Of a stretch of 64,000 nt of DNA, positions 1-9,941 are shown piece after piece; position 1 is the stretch's first letter; each line of letters begins with the position of its first letter. The translations under genes and the position numbers were made by a program. Source of the stretch: Allomuricauda sp. F6463D (GTDB taxonomy: Bacteria; Bacteroidota; Bacteroidia; Flavobacteriales; Flavobacteriaceae); contig NZ_JALKAN010000002.1 in assembly GCF_023015965.1 (NCBI RefSeq), positions 62,001-126,000 of the forward strand, read 5' to 3'. The notes below the pieces were generated by a model. The model was not told where the DNA came from. It did not search any database and saw only the letters and a list, made by a program, of their open reading frames with translations.

Positions 1-2
1 GC

Positions 3-2438
3 CCTTCCATTTCAAAACAAAATATTCCTTTTTCAAAATTATATTCCACCTGTAGTCAACCCATTGCGGATCTCGATAATGATGGAATAGATGACGAAAC
101 CGATATCGATGATGACAATGATGGCATCTTGGATGTTGATGAATGTGGTGATGCTGGCGGAAATTATGTTCAGACTGCAACTAGCATACAATATTTTAAT
201 AACGCATCCAATGCGGAAGGAAACCCCGGCACCACCTACGCTGCCAACTCGGTTTCAACCTACGAAGGTCAGTCCATACTATTGTTCCAATTCGCTGAAG
301 ACATACCAGTCGGAACTACCGTAAGTGTATTCCTTGGAGCTGACCCATCTGTTTCAAATACTAACATGCAGATTCAAAATACCAGTGGCAACTGGATTGC
401 CAATGCCAACAATATTCCATCTGGATCAATTACGGAAATTACGTTTACTGTTTCATCCAGCAATTTCCAATCCTTCAGGGTTATGGCTTATCAAGTAGGA
501 GCCCGCGTGTACGGAGCAAGTTATGGAGCCACTGTTGATTGCAGCACCTTGGACACGGATGGCGACGGTATACCCAACTATCAAGACTTGGATAGTGATG
601 GAGATGGCATCCCAGATAATGTGGAAGCACAATCATCAACAAGCTACATCTCACCATCCGGAATAGATGCAAACAACAACGGTTTGGACGACGCATATGA
701 AAGCGGTGGAGTTTCATCTATAGATACTGACGGTGATGGAACCCCTGATTTTATGGATACGGACAGTGACAACGATGGCACCAACGACACCAACGAAGCC
801 GCATTGACTCTTTCTGGGTCCGATAGCGATGGCGATGGACTAGATGACACCATTGACACAACTACAGGGTATGGAGACCCCGGAGGCACCATTGACAACC
901 CAACAAATACAAATGGAAGCACGCTAATGCTACCCGATTCAGATGGAGATCTTGGCTCTGGCGGAGATTTAGATTTTAGGGACGATACCGTGGATGCGAA
1001 CGACCCACCTACCATTTCGGCAACAGGGGACCAACAATTTTGTCCTAGCGATACTATTTCAGTAGTAGAAAGCGTAAGCATTACAGATTCCGATAGCAGT
1101 ACTTTGGATGCTGTTTACGTACAAATTACTTCCAACTATGATGTTTCTGGCGATCTATTAAGCCTAACGGGCACACACCCAAACATAACCGCAAGTTGGG
1201 ATACTTCGGAAGGAAGACTGTTATTGAACGGTCCAGCTACGTTGGCCGAATTTGAGGCTGCAGTTGATGCAGTCGTGTTCCAAACCACGGCAACCGTAGC
1301 TTCAGGGGATACCAGAACGTTTTCGATAGTATTGAACGAAGCCAATTACCTAGAATCAACAGGGCATTATTACGAATACGTACCCTCGCTGGGAATTACG
1401 TGGACAGCTGCAAGGAATGCTGCTGCACTAAGAACATTTTATGGACTTCAGGGATATTTGGCCACCATAACGGTACAAGACGAATCAGACCTATTGGGAG
1501 CACAAGCTCCTGGCGCTGGATGGATTGGCGCAAGTGACGCAACCACGGAAGGAGATTGGTACTGGGTCACTGGCCCAGAAGCAGGAACGCTCTTTTGGAG
1601 AGGGACTGCTGGAGGCACTGCATTTGCCTATGAATTCTGGAACTCTGGCGAACCTAACCAATCTGGAAATGAGGACTATGCACATATTACTGCCCCAGGG
1701 GTAGGGCTCGATGGCTCTTGGAACGACCTTTCCAACACTGGAGCCTCAAGTGGGGTCTATCAGCCTCAAGGGTATTTGGTGGAATATGGAGGTATGCCCG
1801 GAGACCCTCCTTACCCTGATTTAGCAGCCACCACGACCATTACTGTTGAAAACACTGCCCCTACAGCCAGTACACCAGAACCTATATCTGTGTACTGCAC
1901 TAGCGATATACCTGCAGCAGACATCACAATCATAACAGACGAAGCAGATAATTGTGACCCAAATCCAACCGTAAGCTTTGTTAGCGATGTAAGTGATGGT
2001 GGGAGCGATCCTGAAATTATTACTCGCACCTATAGGGTAACGGATGCAGCTGGAAACAGCTTGGATGTTGAACAGACAATTACCGTTACACCACTTGCAA
2101 TATCGACCCAACCCAGCAACCAAACCGTAGTTGTTGGCAACAATGGGAGTTTTTCGGTAGTAACAGCCAACGTAGACACCTATCAATGGGAAGTGAGCAC
2201 GGATGGAGGTAGTAATTTTACCCCCATTTCCGATGGTTCGGAGTACACGGGAACTCAAACTGCAGATTTAACCTTAAACACACCGGACACCAACTATAAC
2301 GGATTCATTTATCGAGTACTCGTTTCCAATAGCAATGGATCGTGCAGCCCACTCACTTCCGCTGAAGCAACCTTAACCATGAAAGCCGGTAGAGTTATCA
2401 CCAACAGAGGTATCACATTTAGAGTGAACAAAAACTAA
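3..2438 (+). CDS. Surface C-type lectin / HYR / Ig-like repeat protein (5' partial)
   Basis: The reading frame is open to the left edge, so the true start lies outside the window. It is probably an exported, cell-surface protein that binds glycans or matrix. From about 66 to 990 there are acidic D-x-D-x-D-G calcium repeats of the thrombospondin type 3 kind, such as [19 protein letters not shown]. From about 1363 to 1794 there is a C-type lectin domain with the typical WIGASD, EPNQ and WND elements. A HYR-like domain ([22 protein letters not shown]) follows at about 1855-2090 and an Ig-like domain at about 2095-2380. The protein ends in a short basic tail, [15 protein letters not shown] see neither a clear type A nor a type B secretion-system C-terminal domain, so the export route is uncertain. 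Domain calls are confident; the substrate is unknown. Confidence 0.85.
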   Translation, partial: PSISKQNIPFSKLYSTCSQPIADLDNDGIDDETDIDDDNDGILDVDECGDAGGNYVQTATSIQYFNNASNAEGNPGTTYAANSVSTYEGQSILLFQFAEDIPVGTTVSVFLGADPSVSNTNMQIQNTSGNWIANANNIPSGSITEITFTVSSSNFQSFRVMAYQVGARVYGASYGATVDCSTLDTDGDGIPNYQDLDSDGDGIPDNVEAQSSTSYISPSGIDANNNGLDDAYESGGVSSIDTDGDGTPDFMDTDSDNDGTNDTNEAALTLSGSDSDGDGLDDTIDTTTGYGDPGGTIDNPTNTNGSTLMLPDSDGDLGSGGDLDFRDDTVDANDPPTISATGDQQFCPSDTISVVESVSITDSDSSTLDAVYVQITSNYDVSGDLLSLTGTHPNITASWDTSEGRLLLNGPATLAEFEAAVDAVVFQTTATVASGDTRTFSIVLNEANYLESTGHYYEYVPSLGITWTAARNAAALRTFYGLQGYLATITVQDESDLLGAQAPGAGWIGASDATTEGDWYWVTGPEAGTLFWRGTAGGTAFAYEFWNSGEPNQSGNEDYAHITAPGVGLDGSWNDLSNTGASSGVYQPQGYLVEYGGMPGDPPYPDLAATTTITVENTAPTASTPEPISVYCTSDIPAADITIITDEADNCDPNPTVSFVSDVSDGGSDPEIITRTYRVTDAAGNSLDVEQTITVTPLAISTQPSNQTVVVGNNGSFSVVTANVDTYQWEVSTDGGSNFTPISDGSEYTGTQTADLTLNTPDTNYNGFIYRVLVSNSNGSCSPLTSAEATLTMKAGRVITNRGITFRVNKN

Positions 2439-2439
2439 A

Positions 2440-2868
2440 GCCCTCCAATTTAAAGGGGAGGTTTACCAATATGTTGGAGATGAAATCGTGATTACATGGG
2501 AACAAAAAAATGGACTCATGAACGAAAATTGTATTCGTTGTTTTTACTCCATGAAAAAAAGTTTACAGAAAAAATCGGAGTATTTCGAGAAAACCTACGG
2601 AATGATACCGTCTTTTAGGGCCGGTTTGCACATGGGCATAGTGACGACTGGAGAAATTGGAGCTTTAAAAAAAGAAATCTTCTTTACAGGTGACGTCTTA
2701 AATGTTACTGCCCGAATTCAAAAACTTTGCAAACAGTTTCATCAAGAATTGATTGTATCCGAGCAACTGGCAAAGCCACTGGGCAAAAAAGGAGTTGACT
2801 TCGCTACTTTGGGCACAATGGAACTGGAAGGCAGAAAAAAACCGGTAAAACTTTTTGTTCCTAAATAA
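2440..2868 (+). pseudogene. 5'-truncated class III nucleotidyl cyclase remnant
   Basis: The frame reads GEVYQYVGDEIVITW from 2455 onward, then FRAGLHMGIVTTGEIG, FFTGDVLNVTARIQ and a C-terminal LEGRKKPVKLFVPK. This is the second half of an adenylate/guanylate cyclase catalytic domain, including the second metal-binding Asp in the VGDE motif. The first half, with the first metal-binding Asp, is missing, as is any N-terminal membrane or sensor part. An in-frame TGA lies at 2425-2427, inside the preceding lectin gene. The earliest start is the GTG at 2488, within the VGDEIV motif. It is therefore most likely a deletion remnant without cyclase activity. The junction lies in or next to a terminator-like hairpin behind the lectin gene. 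Confidence 0.8.
2442..2463 (+). terminator. Terminator-like hairpin behind the lectin gene, at the cyclase junction
   Basis: CCTCC and GGAGG arms flank an A/T-rich loop and are followed by GTTTACC rather than a long T-run. It starts four bases after the lectin stop codon. Its right arm is also the first codons of the cyclase homology (GEVY), so the hairpin may be a shortened terminator created by the deletion. Confidence 0.4.
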
Positions 2869-2897
2869 AAAAACCTCCCTTTCGAAAGGGAGGTTTT
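2867..2897 (+). terminator. Rho-independent terminator after the cyclase remnant
   Basis: Near-perfect stem AAAACCTCCCTTT / AAAGGGAGGTTTT around a CG centre, followed by T5. It overlaps the cyclase stop codon and lies just in front of the 3' end of the minus-strand tRNA-Gln, so it can stop transcription from both sides. Confidence 0.85.
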
Positions 2898-2899
2898 TG

Positions 2900-2971
2900 T
2901 TGACCCACTAGGACTCGAACCTAGAACGACTGGACCAAAACCAGCTGTGTTGCCAATTACACCATGGGTCA
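2900..2971 (-). tRNA. tRNA-Gln (anticodon TTG)
   Basis: On the minus strand the acceptor arms TGACCCA and TGGGTCA pair over 7 bp. The anticodon stem CTGG/CCAG encloses the loop TTTTGGT with anticodon TTG, and the T-arm has GGTTCGAGTCC. The T at position 1 is usual for Bacteroidota tRNA-Gln. CCA is not encoded. Position 2900 is the discriminator base. Confidence 0.93.
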
Positions 2972-3141
2972 GTACCTTATTTGAGCGTGCAAATTTATAA
3001 CAAACTTTTGTTTCAACAAATATTTTTGATAAGAATACTCGCTATTTTTCTTTATTAAGGGTGTTAAAGGTTTTGCAAAATTGACTAATCTTCTATTCTA
3101 GATTTACTAAATTCGCCACAATTCGGTTAATAACCAACTCT

Positions 3142-6100
3142 ATGTTTTCAAAAGACTTTAAAAAATGGGACACCATCTTTGGATGGATTTCCTTCTCCAT
3201 CGCCTTTATAGTATATGCTCTAACCGTTGAACCCACAGGGAGTTTTTGGGATGCAGGTGAATATATATCAACTTCTGCAAAATTACAGGTCGGACACCCT
3301 CCTGGAGCGCCCTTATTGCAGATGATAGGTGCATTCTTTGCCATGTTCGCTTTTGGCGACGAGACCAAAATTGCCCTTATGGTAAATGCCGTTTCAATAG
3401 TTTCCAGTGCTTTCGCTGTACTTTTCACTTTTTGGACCATCACCAATTTGGTGGGCAAATTGATATCCACAAAAAGTGACATAAACAATAGCAAAGCTAT
3501 CGCCATTCTTGGCAGTGGTCTTGTTGGAGCACTCGCTTTTACTTTCTCGGATAGTTTTTGGTTCAATGCCGTTGAAACCGAAGTATATGCCATGGCAAGC
3601 TTCATTATGGCATTGCTACTTTGGTTAGGATTAAAATGGACAGACAATTTGGACGACCCAAGGGGTCACCGCTGGCTAATGCTAATCTGTTTTGTGATAG
3701 GTCTTACCTTCGGTATACAATTTATGGGCTTTTTGGCCATTCCATCTATAGGTTTGCTCTATTACTTTAAAAAGTATAAAACCACAACCGTAAAAAACTT
3801 CTTATTGGCAAATATTGCCGTAGTCACGGCCCTCATTTTGGTATACAAATTTTCTTTGACCTATGTATTAAAATTGTTTGGTTGGAGCGAAGTGTTCTTT
3901 ATCAACGAAATTGGGCTTCCTTTTAATTCAGGTTCCATTATCATGGGGCTTCTATTTGTTATTGTATTTTATTTTGGATTGAGTTACACCCGCAAGCACA
4001 ATTACTATAGCGCCAATATTATTGTTCTCTGCCTAATGTTCCTTATTCTAGGGTTTTCATCTTGGTTGATGCTCCCTATTAGAGCAAATGCCAAAACAGT
4101 AGTTAACGAAAATAACCCCGCCGATGCCCGGGCATTGTTGGCCTACTACAATAGGGAACAATACCCTGGTGTGGACAGTCCTGTTTATGGCGCCTATTAT
4201 TCGGATACTTTTGCCCAATCAGGTGAAGATAGGGACGATAGTCCCAAGTATGAAAAAGACTTGGAATTGGGTAAATATGTAATTGTTAATCATTACGAAG
4301 GTGCTATCCCGGGACCCAATGAAAACCATGTTGGCATTTTGCCCAGAATGTGGAGCGATCAGCATGCAGAAAATTATATGCGTTACTTTGGAGCCTTGGA
4401 TTTCCGAATTAAATCGGAATTTATCTCCAATAATGAGCTTAGAGAAGCTGTCAATCAATTTAAAACGGCACATTCCCAAGGAGAGCTGGACACCGAACAA
4501 TATATTCGATTTTTACGTGAGTTCGGAGAGTACATCGAAGTAGAACCCCCAACCGTGGGACAAAACCTTCAATATCTATTCGATTTCCAATTCAGCTATA
4601 TGTTCATGCGCTACTTCATGTGGAATTTTGTTGGTAAGCAAAATGATCTACAAGGCAGATACGATGATAACGGAAATTGGCTGAGCGGTATCAACTTTAT
4701 AGACAGCATACGTCTGGGAAGCCAAGAAAATCTACCCAGCGACTGGGAAAACAACAAAGGACGAAACACCTATTTCTTCCTACCATTATTACTGGGAGTT
4801 CTAGGCATTGTGTTCCAGATTTCCAAAAACCCAAAACAATTCTGGGTTCTGCTCGTCTTCTTTTTATTTACAGGGCTGGCCATACAGTTTTATACCAACC
4901 CCTACATCTTCCAACCCAGAGAACGGGATTATTCTTTGGTAGGCTCCTTTTATATTTTTTGCATTTGGATCGGCCTTGGGGTCTATGGCCTCTTTGAAGA
5001 ATTTAAAAAGCTGATCTCTGCAAAAATAGCAGCGCCTGCCATTACAACCCTGTGTCTTTTGGCTGTACCCTTGTTAATGGCCTTTCAAAATTGGGACGAC
5101 CATGACCGATCTGGTCGATACACCGCCCCAGCCACAGCAAAATCCTATCTGGATTCGTGTCAAGAAGATGCAGGAGCGATATTATTTACCATTGGGGACA
5201 ACGATACCTTCCCGATTTGGTATGCACAGGAAATCGAAAATTATAGAACCGATGTCCGCGTAGTCAACACCAGTCTTTTTGCTACAGATTGGTATATAGA
5301 TCAAATGAAACGCAAAGCGTACGAAAGTGACCCGATACCTTCACAATTAACACACGACAAGTACAGTTATGGGACAAGGGATGCCGTATACTATCAAGGT
5401 ATTACAGAAAATCGTTGGGATATTAAAGATTTTATGAATTGGATTGGCAGTGATAGGCCTCAAACCAAATTCAGGCATATTTTAACCAATCAAGGAGCCG
5501 ATTTGAGCAATTATTCAGAGAGCACCTTGGATATTGTGTACTACCCTACCAACAAAATCAGGATTCCTGTTAATAAGAAAAATGTATTGGAAAGTGGATT
5601 GGTAAAAGAAAAGGATTCCGCTCTTATTGTGGATTATATTGATATAGATTTACCACAAAATGCACTTCCTAAAAACAGGATCCTTATGCTGGATATAATC
5701 GCCAACAATGACTGGAAACGCCCAATATACTTTTCTGGAGGAAGTTTTGACAACGCAGAATATATTTGGATGAAAGATTATCTACAACTGGATGGTCTCG
5801 TATACAAATTAGTGCCTATTAAAACTCCAAACAGAAACTCTTTTGAAATGGGCCGTATCGATACTGATTTGATGTACGACATTGTTAAAGATTGGGATTG
5901 GGGCAACTCAGGCAGTGATGATATTTACCACGATCCACAAACGCGCTCACAAGGGCTTTCGTTCCGAAGTAATTTGGCCCGTTTAACAGAAACACTTATA
6001 GCAGAAAATAAAATAGATAAAGCGAAGGATGTAATCAATATTGCCATGGAAAATATGCCCGTGGAACATTATTATTTCTATGCTTTTGTGGAACCGTTCG

Positions 6101-6474
6101 TTGATGGCTATTACAAAGTAGGTGAAACCGAAAAAGCCCGTGAATTGTTCGGTAAACTCAAAAAGGTGTATCAAGAACATTTGGAGTATTATGCCAACAT
6201 CCCTTTGGATGAGCAATATGAAAAAATAGATGACATCCTATCCGACATGCAGGCGTATCGTAGAAACATTGACATCCTTATAGAAAATAGCGACAAAGAA
6301 TTGGCTGAGTCCGAAACAATCATTTTCAATGAGTACATAGATATGTTCTCACAGTTTGTCGATGAAGAAGAAGATGTATTGGATGAGCCTTTGCCGATGG
6401 ACCCCGACATGGAAGATTCCATTCCATTGGACACTATAGAAAGTGTATCGGACACTGCGGTTCCAAAAGAATAA
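3142..6474 (+). CDS. DUF2723 family membrane protein, GT-C glycosyltransferase-like, with C-terminal helical repeats
   Basis: At 1110 residues this has the usual length of the Bacteroidota DUF2723 family, which is thought to belong to the GT-C (protein O-mannosyltransferase-like) superfamily. The family signature EPTGSFWDAGEY with GHPPGAP lies near residues 30-60, between the first membrane helices, and carries the acidic residues expected of a GT-C active site. About ten hydrophobic segments follow in the first 650 residues. The part from about residue 670 is soluble and probably periplasmic. Residues 950-1015 look like TPR-type helical hairpins, and the C-terminus is very acidic. Such proteins may transfer lipid-linked sugars to exported proteins; the exact donor and acceptor are unknown. 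It is monocistronic, with a strong terminator after it. Confidence 0.9.
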   Translation: MFSKDFKKWDTIFGWISFSIAFIVYALTVEPTGSFWDAGEYISTSAKLQVGHPPGAPLLQMIGAFFAMFAFGDETKIALMVNAVSIVSSAFAVLFTFWTITNLVGKLISTKSDINNSKAIAILGSGLVGALAFTFSDSFWFNAVETEVYAMASFIMALLLWLGLKWTDNLDDPRGHRWLMLICFVIGLTFGIQFMGFLAIPSIGLLYYFKKYKTTTVKNFLLANIAVVTALILVYKFSLTYVLKLFGWSEVFFINEIGLPFNSGSIIMGLLFVIVFYFGLSYTRKHNYYSANIIVLCLMFLILGFSSWLMLPIRANAKTVVNENNPADARALLAYYNREQYPGVDSPVYGAYYSDTFAQSGEDRDDSPKYEKDLELGKYVIVNHYEGAIPGPNENHVGILPRMWSDQHAENYMRYFGALDFRIKSEFISNNELREAVNQFKTAHSQGELDTEQYIRFLREFGEYIEVEPPTVGQNLQYLFDFQFSYMFMRYFMWNFVGKQNDLQGRYDDNGNWLSGINFIDSIRLGSQENLPSDWENNKGRNTYFFLPLLLGVLGIVFQISKNPKQFWVLLVFFLFTGLAIQFYTNPYIFQPRERDYSLVGSFYIFCIWIGLGVYGLFEEFKKLISAKIAAPAITTLCLLAVPLLMAFQNWDDHDRSGRYTAPATAKSYLDSCQEDAGAILFTIGDNDTFPIWYAQEIENYRTDVRVVNTSLFATDWYIDQMKRKAYESDPIPSQLTHDKYSYGTRDAVYYQGITENRWDIKDFMNWIGSDRPQTKFRHILTNQGADLSNYSESTLDIVYYPTNKIRIPVNKKNVLESGLVKEKDSALIVDYIDIDLPQNALPKNRILMLDIIANNDWKRPIYFSGGSFDNAEYIWMKDYLQLDGLVYKLVPIKTPNRNSFEMGRIDTDLMYDIVKDWDWGNSGSDDIYHDPQTRSQGLSFRSNLARLTETLIAENKIDKAKDVINIAMENMPVEHYYFYAFVEPFVDGYYKVGETEKARELFGKLKKVYQEHLEYYANIPLDEQYEKIDDILSDMQAYRRNIDILIENSDKELAESETIIFNEYIDMFSQFVDEEEDVLDEPLPMDPDMEDSIPLDTIESVSDTAVPKE

Positions 6475-6477
6475 ATG

Positions 6478-6506
6478 CAAAAAGCGAGGCTGACGCCTCG
6501 CTTTTT
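6478..6506 (+). terminator. Rho-independent terminator after the DUF2723 gene
   Basis: Stem AAAAAGCGAGGC / GCCTCGCTTTTT with loop TGAC. The A-run on the left makes it usable from both strands, which suits the convergent thioredoxin gene that ends at 6510. Confidence 0.92.
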
Positions 6507-6509
6507 AAA

Positions 6510-6806
6510 CTAAATATATTCGTTTAAAATTCCAATAAGCGTATTTGCATCTTGCTCCCCACTCTGGCGCCACACCATCTCACCTTTTTTGTAGATCATT
6601 AAAGTAGGTAACCCTTTAATACGAAGTGCTTGTGAAAGTTCTTTGTTCTTGTCCACATCAATTTTGATCACTTTGCCCTTATCACCAAGAGCAGCAGCGA
6701 CATCACTCAATACTGGGTGCATAGAGGTGGACTGCTCGTTCCATTCTGCATAAAAATCTAATAGCACAGGGACTTGTAAATCTATAAGTTCTCCGAATTT
6801 GGACAT
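6510..6806 (-). CDS. Thioredoxin-fold protein lacking the CXXC active site
   Basis: The 98 residues follow the thioredoxin pattern: VPVLLDFYAEW at 13-23, KVIKIDVDKN at about 45-54, the cis-proline segment GLPTLMIYKKGE near 64-75 and the final helix. Where thioredoxins have WCGPC this protein has WNEQSTSM, so there is no cysteine at all in the active-site region and none elsewhere in the protein. It cannot be a dithiol oxidoreductase; a binding or chaperone-like role is possible. It stands alone, convergent to the DUF2723 gene. The fold is confident, the function open. Confidence 0.85.
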   Translation of the reverse strand: MSKFGELIDLQVPVLLDFYAEWNEQSTSMHPVLSDVAAALGDKGKVIKIDVDKNKELSQALRIKGLPTLMIYKKGEMVWRQSGEQDANTLIGILNEYI

Positions 6807-6892
6807 GTATTCTCAGGTTTACAGTCAAAAGTAATAAAAAATGTGAATGTTTTTACAGCATGTCAACACATTGCACAAACTTGAAACCCAAT

Positions 6893-8125
6893 TTAGACCT
6901 GGCCTTTCTTTTTCAAAGTAATCACTGAAATCTCCGGCCAAATACCAAAACGACCAGGATAGCCTATAAATCCAAAGCCACGGTTCACATTAATGAATTG
7001 CCCAAGTTCCTTGTATATGCCCGCCCAATATTTGTAGCGCCATTTTACAGGACTCCATTTTACCCAACCGGGAATCTCCACTCCAAACTGCATGCCGTGG
7101 GTGTGCCCGCTCAAGGTCAAATGAAAGTGGTAATCGTCTTGGAGCACCACATCTTCCCAATGGGATGGATCGTGACTCAATAATATTTTAAAATCTTCCT
7201 TGGAAACACCTTCCTTGGCTTTTTGTAGATCACCTGCTTTTTTAAATCCTCCGCGACCCCAATTTTCCACACCAAGCAAGGCAATTTTTTCACCATCCCT
7301 TTCCAAAAAACGATTGGAGTTCAGTAAAAGATCAAAGCCCATTTCTTTTTGCATGGTTTTTAGATCCTCCAGGTTCTGTGCCTTTTCTTCTTCGGTATCC
7401 CAAACCGCATAATCTCCATAATCGTGGTTTCCCAAAATGGAGAACACACCGTCTTTGGCATCCAAATGGGAGAACACCTCTTTCCAAGGTTCCAGTTCTT
7501 TCGAACGGTTGTTTACAATGTCACCGGTAAAGAAGATGGCATCACTTTTTTGCTCATTGATCAAACCTACCCCGTATTCCACCTTTTTATAATCATCAAA
7601 ACTACCACTGTGCACATCAGAGATCTGGGTAATTTGATAGTTATGAAAAGCATCTGGAAGGTCATCAAACTCTAACTCGTACTTCAACACCTGATAATTA
7701 TATTTACCACGGTACATTCCATACAACAAAGCACCAAAAGGCAAAGCTGCCAACCCAAGGGCTATAGCGCTGACAAACCTTCTGCGCGAGGGAAAATAAC
7801 CTGCCTCAACATCCGACACCCCGACAATCTTATTGTATCCAAAACCCAATAAACGTACTATATCCTCCAATAAAAGAAAGAAGCCCAAGACCAAGGCCAA
7901 CAAAAAGAATGCGGCAAAAATGGTTCCAGCAATGGCAGCAGTACCTTTGAATCCGTCGCTTGGATCGTAGGTCATTACTTTTATGGTCAAAAATATCAAG
8001 GCAGCCAAAAACACTACAATATAGGTCCAATGAAGCAACGGACTTTTAAACAAGGTTTTGAATGCTTGAAAACCATAAATGGCCAACACCACATAAAGGA
8101 TGGCGAAGACAATAAATCGGGACAT
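6893..8125 (-). CDS. Membrane-anchored metallophosphoesterase (calcineurin-like)
   Basis: The first 140 of 410 residues contain about four hydrophobic segments. The phosphoesterase domain starts near residue 162 and shows all five family motifs: QISDVHSG (D170, H172), FTGDIVNN (about 199-206), LGNHDYGDY (about 232-240), LSHDPSH and SGHTHGMQFG. These residues bind two metal ions. The arrangement resembles the YkuE/YaeI group, which acts on phospholipid-type or nucleotide phosphodiesters at the membrane; the substrate here is not known. It is monocistronic and separated from cutC by 54 bp. Confidence 0.9.
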   Translation of the reverse strand: MSRFIVFAILYVVLAIYGFQAFKTLFKSPLLHWTYIVVFLAALIFLTIKVMTYDPSDGFKGTAAIAGTIFAAFFLLALVLGFFLLLEDIVRLLGFGYNKIVGVSDVEAGYFPSRRRFVSAIALGLAALPFGALLYGMYRGKYNYQVLKYELEFDDLPDAFHNYQITQISDVHSGSFDDYKKVEYGVGLINEQKSDAIFFTGDIVNNRSKELEPWKEVFSHLDAKDGVFSILGNHDYGDYAVWDTEEEKAQNLEDLKTMQKEMGFDLLLNSNRFLERDGEKIALLGVENWGRGGFKKAGDLQKAKEGVSKEDFKILLSHDPSHWEDVVLQDDYHFHLTLSGHTHGMQFGVEIPGWVKWSPVKWRYKYWAGIYKELGQFINVNRGFGFIGYPGRFGIWPEISVITLKKKGQV

Positions 8126-8179
8126 ACAATTTTTTTACAAAATTAGAGCTAATATCCTATTCAGCAGTACTTTTTAATT

Positions 8180-8899
8180 TTATTTAACGGCCGCAACAAT
8201 AGTTTCAAGGATATTTAAACCAGAAACTGCGACTTCGCCTTCCACTAAATGTTTTGTGGAATTCATACTAATTTTCCCGTTCAACTCGATTGAATTTCCA
8301 AAGGAAGTTCCAGAACAATGAATGGCCTTTAGGCCGATTGTTTTAAATTTTGATGCATTGCTCGGCGAAATACCACCTCCTGCCATAATGGTCATGGAAC
8401 TATTTTGCTGCCAAAGTTCCAAATGCTGTATTCCCAGTTCCGCTGATGGTTCTCCACCTGAGGATAAAATGGTTTGCACCCCCATATCTTCAAGCTTATT
8501 GATGGATTCCAACGGATGAGCAACCCAATCAAAGGCACGGTGAAATGTAAAATGCATCGAATGGGCCAGTTCCACTAATATTTTGGTTCTTTCAATATCA
8601 ATGGAAAAATCGTCCATCAACACACCCGAAACAATGCCATCCACACCAAGTGCTTTACAAACCAGAACATCTGCTTTCATCACTTCAAACTCCATATCGG
8701 AATAGGTAAAATGACCGCTTCTAGGTCGAATCAGCACATGTATTGGAATATCTAACTCTTTTTTAACTAACTCAATAAGTCCCGCAGATGGGGTGATGCC
8801 GCCCACTCCAAGTTCCGAGCAAAGTTCAATCCTATCAGCTCCAGCCTTTTGAGCATTTAAGGCCGACTCTAAAGAGTTGGCGCAAACTTCTACCAGCAT
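8180..8899 (-). CDS. cutC: CutC family TIM-barrel protein (copper homeostasis protein)
   Basis: The 239 residues match the CutC family along the whole length. The N-terminus MLVEVCANSLESALNAQ is typical, followed by AGADRIELCSELGVGGITPS, HVLIRPRSGHFTYSD, the LGVDGIVSGVL strand and FHRAFDW. CutC proteins are cytosolic TIM barrels. The role in copper tolerance was proposed from E. coli mutants and is disputed. The gene is divergent from the glycosylasparaginase, with 40 bp between the two start codons. Confidence 0.93.
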   Translation of the reverse strand: MLVEVCANSLESALNAQKAGADRIELCSELGVGGITPSAGLIELVKKELDIPIHVLIRPRSGHFTYSDMEFEVMKADVLVCKALGVDGIVSGVLMDDFSIDIERTKILVELAHSMHFTFHRAFDWVAHPLESINKLEDMGVQTILSSGGEPSAELGIQHLELWQQNSSMTIMAGGGISPSNASKFKTIGLKAIHCSGTSFGNSIELNGKISMNSTKHLVEGEVAVSGLNILETIVAAVK

Positions 8900-8939
8900 A
8901 TTGTATATTTATAATACTTAAAATTAAACATACCAACCC

Positions 8940-9941
8940 ATGGAACGACGCAAATTCCTTAAAAATTCTAGTTTGTCCGCTGCCGGGCTGGTTTCCGCTT
9001 CCACTTTGGCCGCCTGTAAAACGGAACCAAAGTCCGAAACAGCCCCTGCGGCAATAATTCCAACTCCAAATCCCGTAAAACCAATCGTAGTCTGCACTTG
9101 GAACTTTTTCAATGCTTCGGAAAAGGCATGGGATGTCTTACGATCGGGCGGAAATGCCTTGGATGCCGTCGAGCTAGGGGTAATGGTCGAAGAAGCTGAC
9201 GAAACCAACGAAACCGTAGGCAAGGGCGGTCGCCCCGACCGTGATGGCAGGGTCACTTTGGATGCCTGTATCATGAACAAGGACGGTAATTGTGGTTCCG
9301 TAGTTTGCATGGAAAACATTGTACACCCCGTTTCGGTGGCCAGAAAGGTAATGGAAGAAACCCCACATATTATTTTGGCGGGCAAAGGGGCTGAAAAATT
9401 CGCTTATGAACAAGGGTTCAAAAAAGTGGATTTGTATACAGAAAGTACCCGAAAACAATATGAAGAATGGCTGAAAACCTCCAAATACGAGACCACCATA
9501 AACATAGAAAACCATGATACCATAGGCATGTTGGCCATTGATGAAAATGGTGATATTGCCGGTGCCTGTACAACTAGTGGCATGGCCTACAAAATAGCGG
9601 GTCGCGTTGGGGATTCGCCTATAATCGGAGCCGGACTTTTTGTTGACAATGAAGTGGGCGGAGCAACGGCCACCGGAGTTGGCGAAGAGGTGATCCGTAC
9701 CGTGGGCAGTTTTTTGATCGTGGAACTCATGCGACAAGGCAAAAGCCCACAAGAAGCCTGCGAAGAGGGGGTAAAGCGCATCATGAAGAAAAACGAGGGC
9801 AGAAAGGATTTCCAAATCGGGTTTTTGGCCATCAACAAAAATGGGGAAACAGGCGGCTACTGTGTACATCCCGGTTTTACCTATCGGGAGTATTCCGATA
9901 ATGGTCACGAGAACCGAGAAGTTATAAGTTTCTACGAATAG
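8940..9941 (+). CDS. N4-(beta-N-acetylglucosaminyl)-L-asparaginase, exported lipoprotein
   Basis: An Ntn-hydrolase of 333 residues that splits the GlcNAc-Asn bond of N-glycopeptides. The precursor should cleave itself before Thr194 in the motif HDTIGM, which then becomes the nucleophile. The N-terminus MERRKFLKNSS is a twin-arginine signal, followed by a hydrophobic stretch and a lipobox LAAC with Cys26, so the enzyme is probably folded in the cytoplasm, exported by Tat and lipidated. VGKGGRPDRDGRVTLDACIM and VGDSPIIGAGLFVDNEVGG are typical of the family. A periplasmic glycosylasparaginase fits scavenging of glycoproteins. Confidence 0.92.
   Translation: MERRKFLKNSSLSAAGLVSASTLAACKTEPKSETAPAAIIPTPNPVKPIVVCTWNFFNASEKAWDVLRSGGNALDAVELGVMVEEADETNETVGKGGRPDRDGRVTLDACIMNKDGNCGSVVCMENIVHPVSVARKVMEETPHIILAGKGAEKFAYEQGFKKVDLYTESTRKQYEEWLKTSKYETTINIENHDTIGMLAIDENGDIAGACTTSGMAYKIAGRVGDSPIIGAGLFVDNEVGGATATGVGEEVIRTVGSFLIVELMRQGKSPQEACEEGVKRIMKKNEGRKDFQIGFLAINKNGETGGYCVHPGFTYREYSDNGHENREVISFYE

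Noticed and set aside
644..1081. Long minus-strand open frame opposite the lectin gene
   Set aside because: Composition is the mirror of the D-x-D-G repeats, with Ser and Pro runs, and no start context; it is a shadow of the real gene.
3093..3647. 184-codon minus-strand frame over the start of the DUF2723 gene
   Set aside because: Opposite the conserved EPTGSFWDAGEY region; no recognisable domain of its own.
9174..9908. 244-codon minus-strand frame opposite the glycosylasparaginase
   Set aside because: The plus-strand gene has full family motifs with catalytic Thr; the opposite frame shows none.
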